Origin: Rugalucina vietnamica
Taxonomy: Eukaryota; Mollusca; Bivalvia; Lucinida; Lucinidae
Assembly: GCA_964017185.1 (NCBI GenBank)
Contig: OZ024870.1
Span: 35,170,139 to 35,234,138, forward strand
DNA: 64,000 nucleotides
Reading direction: 5' to 3'
The translations under genes and the position numbers were made by a program. Position 1 is the first letter of the stretch. Each line of letters begins with the position of its first letter. This document shows, piece by piece, positions 54,600 to 64,000 of this stretch. The notes beneath the pieces were generated by a model. The model was not told where the DNA came from. It did no database searches and saw only the letters and a list, made by a program, of their open reading frames with translations.

Positions 54600-55430
54600 T
54601 TTTTGTTGTTAATATTGCCACTGAAAGTGTTAAGTAGCTGATAAAAATTGAGACATATAAGGCCAAAAGGATTGAAATATTAGCAAGAAATATCAATATA
54701 AAGCATGAATATTCATTTAAAAATAGATTTAAGGATGTTCCGCTCAACCGAATGGCGAATTCCGCTTACTGCTTCTACAGCTACACCTGCTGCTTCGCCA
54801 TATGGCATTTGTAGATATGTGGGTGAATGTTGTGTGTACAAGTGTTTTTGCGTTGAGATAAGTGAAGTGAAGTGAAAGTCTTTATTTATAGAGGGTAGCT
54901 CCTTTGGCATAGCCAATCTTCCACAAGGCCCTCTAAAACAACATGTTAAACAAATTATTTACACATACAGACATGCATTCAACAAAATATACATGTATTT
55001 ATATAATAAACCAACCCGTAGGAAAATCAACAATGTAACGCCGGTAACCTTAACCCGGATCAGCTTTCTTATAAAGTAAAGCATGCAAACATAGAAGATG
55101 CATACCAGACGATGGAGATGGCAAGCTCGTTCAGGAACATTGATATACTCTTCTATGCTTTGGTCTAATGATTAGTATACTCTGAGTACATCACATTAAC
55201 ACAAGCATTGGAAAAAGTGATTAATCTACATAAAGACGTATCAGTTTGTTAAAATACATTGATTAAAAATCGGCATGAAGTAAAAACTTTGATTCCAACA
55301 AAGCAGTGAGTTGAATCTAAATATAAAAATAAGAACAACTGCGCTATGAAATTGGATTATAGTGAGGGAGAGGTGCCTAGCGTCAACCTCACTCACTCGT
55401 CCACACCCAAATGAGCCCAGAGGCAAGATC
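54600..55430. other. No feature recognised
   Basis: AT-rich with short random frames; 54860-54945 (GAAGTGAAAGTCTTTATTTA then AGAGGGTA) looks repeat-like, but I have no second copy in the window. Confidence 0.4.
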
Positions 55431-55431
55431 A

Positions 55432-55623
55432 TCAGGAAAACATGTCCGTGCAATGAATACCCCCCTAAACCTCACTTTTATATAGTAAAACTGTGGTATG
55501 CAGGGGTGTACCTATTTTTCTTATTTTTGCTCCAAAACATAGATTGTGGGTACTCGTTAGAACCGCCTTTCATTTTTTACAACTTTAGAAATCACTGTAT
55601 ATTGCATGGGCAAGTTTTCGTAA
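55432..55623. mobile_element. MITE family 2 copy
   Basis: AGGAAAACATGTCCGTG at the left, inverse-like GGGCAAGTTTTCGTAA at the right. The interior CCAAAACATAGATTGTGGGT is shared with the other copies. Shorter by ~70 bp than the copy at 61981. Confidence 0.82.
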
Positions 55624-55731
55624 TATACAGGTCAAGACGTCTCTGAGTCCTGTTTTTAAGTCTATCTAAGACCGGGTATTTTGAATCAGATATGAATTAA
55701 AGGGGATTCCACATGTTCTTTATTCTTAAAT

Positions 55732-55966
55732 GAGCCGTGACGCGAGAAAACCGGTCTTCGGGGTTTCCGACCAGGTCCGACATAAACCGGTCTGTACAGT
55801 CTCAGAAAATGGTTAGAAGCTTGAAATTTCGGATTTAGGAAGAAGAGAAATTGTACTATCCGAGTGGCGAAAACAAAGGCGCTGATCAGCTTCGCAGTAA
55901 CTGCGAAGCTGATCTGCGCCTTTGTTTTCGCATAGGCAAAAATCCGGTTTTCTCACGATGCGGCTC
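55732..55966. mobile_element. MITE family 1 copy
   Basis: GAGCCGTGACGCGAG...GATGCGGCTC; internal hairpin at about 55868-55931. The flanks (AAAT/CTTT) do not match, unlike most copies. Confidence 0.9.
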
Positions 55967-58620
55967 CTTTATTAAAAAGCAAACACAATAGAGCAAGGGA
56001 ATTCTCACTTTGCTAGTCTGACCAACTGTGCGTCTTTTTAACCGTTTCCTTATTATTGTCCTAAAGAATGCTAATATCATAAACCAACATATTAGATGGT
56101 CGCTGTATGATAGCAACCATTGAGGAGCGCCTGGTACCCTTTAAGTGAATGACGCATGGGCGTAGTCCTACGCCTCGTAACAACAAAATCTGTATTAAAA
56201 TTAATTATATGTTTCTGTGCAGACAACGCAGGTCATCGAAACTTGCATTTTGTAACGACAAGAAAAATCATGATTAAACTGAAGAGATAATACTATGCTA
56301 TCACTATGTAGACATCGAATAATCAGAGAGCAAAATCCGTCTTTCGAATGTGTGAAAATCACATTAACTCAGGTTGGTGACTTGGTGCTGTTCTTGAAAG
56401 CAAAAGAACAGGAATGCTAAAGTTTTGTGGTTGATATTATTTGAGTATAAATTATTGGCCAACGTCTTTCTTCCTTTAGTTTTGTTGTTCATTTCCCTTT
56501 TCAAAAAAGTTCATGACTGGGAAAGAAAATTAGATATTTATAGTTAATAAGAATCTCATTCTAATATATATTTTTGCATGCAAATGTGCGCACATATACA
56601 TGCGCATACAAATATATGGTTGGAGGCAATATCTAGTAAATATATTTCACCTAATGTGTTGAAGCTTAAATTCCTTATTTGAATTTATTTTAAGTGAAAA
56701 GGTAGTACGAGTGATGAACAATCTGGGGCGCCCCGTCACCCCCCCCCCCCCCCCCAAAAAAAAAAAAGTCTCAGTGGATAGTGAATGGGGATTTCGCCTC
56801 TTGGACAATTTTAATCATTTCCCGGTATAGGTCAAACCCTGTTGTTAAAAGGATATATTCTACAACATACGCCATTTGAATTTTAGTATGATAATATCAA
56901 AAGCAAATATTTTTGTTTTGTTTTTGCGCTTTTCAACGTGTCATGTCCGTTTTATCTTATCTATTGAATTCCAATACGTGGGTGAATGAAAACTCACAAC
57001 AACGCACACCCTGTCGAAACTTACGAGCCATTTAACTCGGTTTGTAGAATAATTTACGTCAATTCAGGAACTTCATTATGAGTCAATTAAATCTATTTAA
57101 ACAACAGAATTATTTAATATCGCCCATGATAACACTAAACACCCATGTACTAAACAAACTTCGAAGTCCTCGAACATCATCCAATCAAAATTATACCCGA
57201 TGTCATGTGACAAACCTGCGCAATGATGATGGTTATAGCCATGGCACGAAATGTTTGATGTTTGATATTACTTTTCAATACACCTCCAGATTTATGGTTT
57301 TTAATTAACATGTATGATGATAAAGAGACATTATAAAAGATAGCACTCTTAATAGAGTATCTGAGAGACCAACAATATTTCTAAAAGGAATCCACCCTAA
57401 ATGAAACTTTGAATGGCGCTTATGTAAAACAGAAGAAAGACTAACAAAATTCAGTGTAGCAAAATTAAGAAAGAATTTTATGAGGAGAGGAATTTCAACT
57501 GAGATTTATTTTTATTTATAATTATATATATATATTTTTATGGAACAATGCATTTATTTCAAGTGATTTTAACCATAGTTTGCTCGGCAAAAATTCTCAC
57601 AGCTTATCGGGTAAGTGGATCTCTTATAACCCACAAAATGTTCTTTAATATTATAAGTTTTGTATATAAGTGGTACATCTCAATCTTAAATATTTGAGAA
57701 AACACGCATTTTCAAACTGAATTGTAAGTTTTGAACCAAAGCAACAGAGTACTGAAATGCGAGAATGTAGTAAACGTTAGACTCGTGCCATTCTTAATGC
57801 CACCTATGCTATCGACTTTGATTTTTGCCCGTTTGCGATGCGACATCGAATAAAGTAGACATCACTCACGATGTCTCCTGCTTTGCACACAAAACTGAAT
57901 TCATTGTGGTAAATGGTCACTGAGCGGTGACAAATTTTGTTGTGTGTCTGTGTGACTTTGTTATAGCGGGCGCGCACTTTTGTACACCATCCACATATTT
58001 TAGCACATAGTTGCTACGTGATGGTACACTTTTTAACTGTATCAAAATGTAAAGATGGTTTCTTCAAAACTACACTTTTCTAACGGTATACATGTATAAA
58101 CATCATACGTTTGATTCATTTCTTACAAAATAAGAATGGTCATAAGTCAAGGCACTAGCAAGTGAAGAAGCGTTAAAAAACAGCATACACCACGTCACCG
58201 ACTTTGTGCAATTACAAACATACCGTTTTTGCATGTCTAATATTCAAATTAAGTGTGCAAATCAAAATAGAAGAATTCAACAAAATTCAAACCCCCAATT
58301 CATGACCAAAGTCAGCAGGCGGGAAAGAACGAACGATTCAAGACGTAACAATTTTTTATTTTAACAATTGTATGAATAGCAAGATGAATTATAATGTTTC
58401 CTTGAATGAAAAATTATTATGGTCACCTGAACCAGTTGGAAGTAGAAAATATTGTACTCTTCATAATTTAGACTGAAAATCTACATAGAGTATTTTGACC
58501 CTTTTTGAAAAATGCTTTAAACAATTAAAGGAAATTCTTATAATGTCAGTCCGACTGTCGTAGACATAGAATTTCAATTAGACCAACCAGGCTTTTCCAT
58601 GAATATACATGTAGACATTT
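55967..58620. other. 2.65-kb stretch without recognised gene
   Basis: Contains a C18A13 homopolymer junction at 56740-56767 and an AT-dinucleotide stretch near 57525. Small frames such as 57078-57308 show no domain or codon structure. No tRNA boxes or inverted ends seen. Confidence 0.45.
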
Positions 58621-58854
58621 GAGCCGCCTCATGGGAAAACCAACAATTTGCATAGGCGAAAACAAAGGCGCAGATCAGCTTCGCGGTAACCGCGAAGCTG
58701 ATCAGCGCCTTTGTTTTCGCTACTCGGATAGTATAATTCCTCCTCTACTTAACTCCTAAATTTCAAGCTTCTAGCCTGCTTCCCTGACTGTACAGGTCGG
58801 TTTGTGTCGGACCTGGTCGGAAACCACATTGTTGGTTTTCCCACGAGGCGGCTC
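58621..58854. mobile_element. MITE family 1 copy with ATTT target duplication
   Basis: 234 bp, GAGCCGCCTCATGGGAAAAC...GAGGCGGCTC, ATTT at 58617-58620 and 58855-58858. Hairpin arms at about 58658-58720. Confidence 0.93.
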
Positions 58855-59355
58855 ATTTCATTGACACCTCCTCAAAGATTGTTTTTGTAGTGTCAAGCTT
58901 GAACTTTAACAGCTGGAGCTCTATGTCTTTGTTCAAGTCAAATGTTTTGATGATTAATTGTAAATGTCAATATAGATTAAGCCGATGCCACGCAAGACAA
59001 ATTGCTGAGCGAAAAAGTGCAACGAATCCATAAGGCAGAGAAAACTCAAAGAACGGTCTATAGCCATCCGATCTAAGAACAGATAAAACAGCTCCGCGTT
59101 TTACTCATAGAGATGTTACATTGGAAATGTAGACAGAAACATTCGACGTAATCTATCAACAATGTACATGTAACCCACAAACTGTCAGAGTGCCTTCATG
59201 AATGTACGGTAACCTGGAACGTGATTCAGACACTGCCTTATGGCAAAGCCCCATGCATCGATTTCTGCTGGTATCTGTAAAGTAAAATGACTACCAATAG
59301 CAGAGAAACAGTGACAGAGGTGCGTCTGGATGAAAGAGTTTTAAAAATATGTACA
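58855..59355. other. No feature recognised
   Basis: Precedes a LINE relic; nothing supported in itself. Confidence 0.4.
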
Positions 59356-59359
59356 AGCC

Positions 59360-60640
59360 CTAGATGATACATTCATCGATAGTGTTAATTCAAAAAAGGA
59401 CAACGGAACAACAGACATTGTACTTACTGCAAGAGAACAAATCAGTTAAGACCGCTACATTACCTTTGTCGACCAAAGCATTCGCATGTTCAGTAATTCT
59501 CGATTGCCTGTACATCTACTTTCACAGAAATGGTACATGCGTTTACTGCCATGTCCACGTGTGCGTTTTATGACAGTGATGCAGGGTTCTCTGTTGCTTA
59601 TATAGATGGCAAATTAATCCATTTCTTTCACATTAAAGGTGTGGTTACACACGCCAGTATTGCACTGATAGACTTCACTAAAACCAAACTGAAATTTTGG
59701 TTGGATAGAATATCAATATACCAAAAGGCATTGTCATGCCCATGAAGCTTACCAATCTTCTTAAAACTTGAAATTTCGAAGCTTCACAATTTCCACTTGT
59801 CATGATCCCAAATACAAAGGTACTGAAAAAGAATGACATGCTAAATAAACAATTAAATTAAAGCTGAAAATTGCCAAGACTGACCCAGTGATCGGAATCT
59901 TTAATCTAAGAGGCACAAGACATTAAATAATGACAAGAATCGATTTCATAAAATGAGCCGCCTCATGGGAAAACCAACAATCTGCATGGGCGAAAACAAA
60001 GACGCAGATCAGCTTCGCGGTAACCGCGAAGCTGATCAGCGCCTTTGTTTTCGCTACTCGGATAGTACGATTCTTCTTCTACTTAAATCCGAAATTTCAA
60101 GCTTCTAGCTCTTTTCTGTGCTTGTGCAGGCCGGTTTGTGTCGGACCTGTTCGGAAACCACATTGTTGGTTTTTCCCCGAGGCGGCTCAAATGTATTCAG
60201 TACTCGTACTGTTTACTGCCATGACTGTTGGCTTTTTGAGAATGTCATGCAGGCTTTTATCTTTTATATTTTATTTACTGTGGTAGTCAAAATCATAGCA
60301 CATTGTGAAGGTTAACGACCAGAACAGCGAAAGCAGGTGTTGGACTGGCAAACTCAATGAACACCAAACTGAAGTTATAACTGGGCAGAATATTAATGAT
60401 ACAAAAAGGTTAATTGTGTTAGAGGCTACGAAGCAAGCTTCGCCATCTCCACTAGTATAGAGACCTCGAAGCAAGACAAGAAGAAGTAGGGGTGCGATGC
60501 TTACATACTAGATTAAAGGTTGCAGAATTACTCTATGGTTATGTTCAAATGATTAGCGACATCCAAACCTGCCTTCTCGGGGGAACGTCAGAATTGTGGG
60601 CAATGGTACTTTTGAGCCTCATTTTAAAGGATTTTAGTAC
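59360..60640 (+). pseudogene. Heavily decayed LINE (27-kb family) split by a MITE
   Basis: Fragments in several frames still follow the order of the LINE at 27 kb: GTTDIVLTAREQ (compare [12 protein letters not shown]), ITFVDQSIR (compare FVDLTKAF), then after the MITE at 59955-60188 TRTAKAGVGLANSMNTKLKL (compare [11 protein letters not shown]...TKLKVY) and GYVQMISDIQTC (compare [12 protein letters not shown]). Much older than the other copies; function lost. Confidence 0.55.
59955..60188. mobile_element. MITE family 1 copy with AAAT target duplication
   Basis: 234 bp, AAAT at 59951-59954 and 60189-60192; hairpin around 59993-60054. Very similar to the copy at 58621. Confidence 0.93.
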
Positions 60641-60749
60641 CCAAGCTTCCTCCTAGGAACTGCCTCCATTGAACTGAACGAAAGCGTGAAAACCATCGTG
60701 ATCAGAATGTTTAACTTCAGACTAATCTGGAGATGAGAACTAAAATTCG

Positions 60750-60893
60750 TCAGGAAAACATGTCCGTGAAATAAATACCCACTAAACCCTCCAATTTTAT
60801 ATAGTAAAATTGGGGTATGCAGGGGTGTGCCTATTTTTTCTTTTTTTTTTTGGATCCAAAACATAGATTGTAGGTACTCGTTAGAACTGCCTC
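60750..60893. mobile_element. MITE family 2 copy, right half missing
   Basis: CAGGAAAACATGTCCGTG... through CCAAAACATAGATTGTAGGT and GTTAGAACTGCCTCGG, then unrelated sequence. Confidence 0.8.
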
Positions 60894-60899
60894 GGTCAA

Positions 60900-61980
60900 T
60901 TCATTGAGAAATAATTGCAGGTGTGACATTCCTCAAAACTTAAGTTATTTGTCGAAAAACACTCCACATCGTTCACTTTCAATGATTGTGACGACAGTTT
61001 GAAAAATTCCTAATGCGTACAACATGTCAGTTCATGTTTTGAATATAATATGAATGGCTTCATACCCAAAGTGTGAAACGACATTCTGGAAAAGTTCCTC
61101 CACACATGGGTATTATTTTCATTTTAATGACTGCAATCCAACTTGGGTTTCAATTAGACGAGTTTTTCTCTATTATGTATGTCACTTTTTTGCATTCACA
61201 TAGATCCTGGTGTATAAAAACAAAGAAGCCGCCAGATGCCGCCTGTAACTTATATCATAAGCAACGCTTACACAAACTGTTTCTTTTTGCGGTCAAAAGC
61301 CCCGCTTTTCACAATGTAAGGGAAAGTAACCGAAACTGAAATTTCATACCTGCACGCGCCACATTATTTTATTGTTTGGCATATGACTTTAGGCACCAAA
61401 ATGAACTTGGAAATAGTAGAAGTTGAAACCCTGTTAAATTTAGTGCCATAAAGACCTTTTTTATTAAACGTAAATATGTACTGATTAACTTGGGTTCGTA
61501 TGCACGCGCCACATTTTGATTGATCAGCTTAAAAATAAAGTGGTAAGCATATCAAATTCAATTGTAACTACAAGTCTTTGTATTTAATCTATTAAGTACG
61601 AACCAACCTGGGTTAACGAAACCGCCACTGGGTATGTATTAAATTCAAAGTTGCATTAAAAGTGCATCACACCAAGTAAGGGTGATTAGGTTAAATGCAT
61701 ATATGGCCCCTAAAACAATAATTCTTACATCAAAGACAACCCTGTTTTGAAGTTAACTTATGAAATACACAGCTAATCCTTTGAATAAATTGTAAACAAT
61801 CAGGTCAGACATGGATTGTAAAACATTTTGCATCTCCATCATACTGGGTTATGTAGTGAACAAATTTCGTGAGAGCTAGAAAGTGAAACCAATAATATAT
61901 CACAAGACATTACAAAAATAAACAGATGCATAAAGAGCAAGATCTTTCCCATCGAAGTTATTTGGCTAACATCAACCACA
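60900..61980. other. No gene recognised
   Basis: TGCACGCGCCACATT recurs at about 61352 and 61501, and CCTGTTAAATTTAGTG-like text nearby, suggesting a local duplication. Nothing else supported. Confidence 0.4.
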
Positions 61981-62245
61981 TCAAGAAAACATGTTCGTGA
62001 AATATATACCCCCTTAAACCCCACTTTTATACAGTTATACTGGGGTATGTAGGGGTATACCCATTCTTCTTATTTTTGCTCCAAAACATAGATAGTGGGC
62101 ACTCGTTAGAACCGCCTCGGTTCTAACGTGTACCCACAATCTATGTTTTGAGCAAAAATAAGAAAAATATCAAAAAATTTCCAGTAAAAAATTTCATTTT
62201 TACAACCAAAATGTTTTCTGTATATTGCATGGGCATGTTTTCGTA
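61981..62245. mobile_element. MITE family 2 copy, full length
   Basis: Left AAGAAAACATGTTCGTG and right CATGGGCATGTTTTCGTAA are inverse-like. An internal palindrome AGAACCGCCTCGGTTCT lies at 62109-62125. Best reference copy of family 2. Confidence 0.85.
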
Positions 62246-62249
62246 ATGA

Positions 62250-63340
62250 AAGCAGAGCTGAAGAGCACAAATAGACGCAGACAGAATGAACAAGACAACC
62301 GTTATTTAAAGATAGATCACAACATAACTGCAATGGAACTGTCTGTAAATAAATTTCTGGAGGGATTAAATCTGCGAGACGAACCATATTTCATATTTCA
62401 GCCTTTTTAAAGCTTGAGCCTGTACTTTTATTGGCTCCTATTACCTTAACGTGGCCGGAATAGCTGCAGTTAACTTGTTAAACCAATATTACCCCCACTC
62501 ATCTTTAAGCTTCTAAGTATGGTGATAATCCTTTGTTTCAAGAGACTCGCACATTTAGATACATACCCCATATCAAAGTTAATAAGATTTATAAACTTAA
62601 ACAATTCAATAATGTATCGTTCGAAGTATACGTTGAAGTGCTGGACAAACAGTTATTAAAATAGACAAATATATTATGTGATGTACCTTAGGTTTTAGCG
62701 CATCACCTTTTTGTTATACACCGTCTTGTTCGATCAACACTTGTGGAGGCGTGCATTTACAACGCACTCTTCTCTAGCTTAAAGGGAAAGGTAATGTTGA
62801 AGTACAATGACTCTTAAATGAAAGTAATCACCTCCCATAAAAATATGGTACAAGTTTTATCAAAATCGGATGAAAGTTAAGAAAGTTATGTTGGTTTGAA
62901 TATTCCCTGATTTCTTTTAGGGAGGCGGCCATCTTGGATATTCATGAGGCTTTATAACGTCATAAAGCCCTAATTGAATATGCATAATTAAGATTAATGA
63001 AACATTGTTAATATTTATCTGTTAATTTTTGTTTTAATGTTTTCATCTATTGGTTTACTATTAATTTTGGTCATATTTTGCGATATAAAATTTATACAAT
63101 GTTTTTAGTTTTACACTTTCTAATCAAATATTCAAAATGGCGGCCAAAAGTCACTTCATTCCAAAAATATCAAATACCAAGATCTCACTTATTCTTTGAC
63201 CGATTTGAACAAAATTGGCATCAAAGTGTTTGCTTTGATTAGATCTTAACTTTTAAAGGTATTGTTGTTGACTATTGCGTTCCCATTTAATCAAAACGTT
63301 AATGTCCAGTGCTGCCAAAAAGGAGGTCTGACCTTATAGT
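62250..63340. other. No gene recognised
   Basis: Includes GGCGGCCATCTTGGAT (about 62925) and AAAATGGCGGCCAAAAG (about 63135), which look like element pieces but have no assignable ends here. Confidence 0.4.
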
Positions 63341-63344
63341 AAAT

Positions 63345-63645
63345 GTCATTCAGCAACATCTCTTTGTATAAAAAAGTAAAGTGATGTACTGTATGTTTGT
63401 TCATGTTATAATTTATATAATCTCTTTGTGGAAAAGGTAAATGATGTACTGCATGTTTGATTATGTTATCATTTACACCATCTCTCTGTGGAAATAGAAT
63501 CTAGTTAAGTAATGTAGTGCATGTTTGTCCATGATGGCATTTAGACCATCTTTTTGTGAAAATATTAAAGAAATGAACTGTATGATAAAATTACACCATC
63601 TCTTTGTGGAAAAAAATAGTAAAGTTGTGTACTGTATGTTTTGTA
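63345..63645. repeat. Tandem ~49-68-bp repeats
   Basis: Units starting ATCTCTTTGTG(G)AAAA and containing GTACTGTATGTTTG recur at about 63358, 63419, 63480, 63548 and 63597, diverged from one another. Confidence 0.85.
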
Positions 63646-63706
63646 GCATATCCATAATATTTCGGTTCTGTGTCTGTTTGAAAAAAATATATTGTTTTCC
63701 TTGCAA

Positions 63707-63709
<3 letters not shown>

Positions 63710-63747
<38 letters not shown>

Positions 63748-63792
63748 AAAAAATAAAATAAAATAAATGGTTCAAGACACCCCCCCCCCCCC
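63710..63792. repeat. Poly-A tract followed by poly-C
   Basis: A36 with AT-rich continuation to about 63767, then C14 at 63779-63792. The tract may be a retroelement tail, but no element body is visible upstream. 63793-64000 shows no feature. Confidence 0.9.
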
Positions 63793-64000
63793 GAAAATCA
63801 AATGGTCCGTCCCTTAGTTTGTTTTATAACTTGAATAGTGTGTGTTATGTTGCAAACATTGCCAATTGGTGAAGACGGATTGTTTTCGTGCCATTTATAG
63901 CTCATGGTTTCGTTGTCCTGAAAAATTCACCTGTCTATTGTTTCCTAGGAAAGGACTGTGGACCCTACGCATTTAGGCATGTATTAATACTAGTTTTTGT

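Noticed and set aside
1..64000. CRISPR array or bacterial operon
   Set aside because: Spaced repeats here are MITEs, satellites and palindrome arrays in intron-containing animal DNA; no cas-like genes, ribosome-binding sites or operons.

Overview
The window is eukaryotic, almost certainly animal DNA. It is AT-rich, has GT-AG introns, and holds one recognisable host gene in a dense, nested mixture of transposable elements. The element types (a DIRS-like tyrosine-recombinase retroelement, Ty3/Gypsy, CR1/Jockey-type and other LINEs, hAT-, mariner- and Mutator-like non-autonomous elements, tRNA-derived SINEs) fit a marine invertebrate. A bivalve or other mollusc is my best guess, but no species-level marker is visible.

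Host gene: a palmitoyltransferase most like ZDHHC12 lies on the minus strand from 30524 to 11370. Four consecutive coding exons are readable (30524-30385, 13497-13363, 13003-12837, 11691-11370) with matching splice phases and an open reading frame. The first coding exon, carrying the N-terminus and first membrane segment, was not found. The 16.9-kb intron between the first two of these exons is filled by one nested insertion.

Layout. 1-5345: an inverted-repeat pair enclosing a decayed LINE that is itself split by a 796-bp mariner-type MITE carrying two convergent tRNA-like Pol III units. 5.5-10.7 kb: MITE, transposase relic, molluscan-type tandem repeat element and SINEs. 10.9-13.5 kb: 3' part of ZDHHC12, with a 73-bp near-perfect palindrome downstream and a partial exon duplication. 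14.24-29.36 kb: a DIRS-like element (minus strand) hit by (i) a 2.9-kb array of GGCCGGCC-centred palindromes, itself containing a 523-bp MITE, (ii) a 3428-bp element with 9-bp target duplication and terminal repeats built of short tandem repeats, and (iii) a tandem-repeat element with a 5'-truncated LINE inside. 30.4-34.8 kb: last readable exon, MITEs and a SINE. 34775-41566: a young, nearly complete Ty3/Gypsy element with two 780-bp LTRs differing at about five bases and two homopolymer lengths. 42.2-44.9 kb: (GTAG)n satellites flanking a hAT-like MITE. 45.8-48.5 kb: three CR1/Jockey-like LINE pieces. 48.5-53.4 kb: a segment bounded by inverted repeats. 53.4-64 kb: LINE relics, two MITE families, and simple and tandem repeats.

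A ~232-bp MITE family with GAGCCGC termini, a 4-bp A/T target duplication and a ~30-bp-arm internal hairpin recurs about eleven times. A second family of ~195-265 bp recurs four times. Except for ZDHHC12, every coding stretch I can recognise belongs to a mobile element, and only the 27-kb LINE and the Gypsy element approach integrity.
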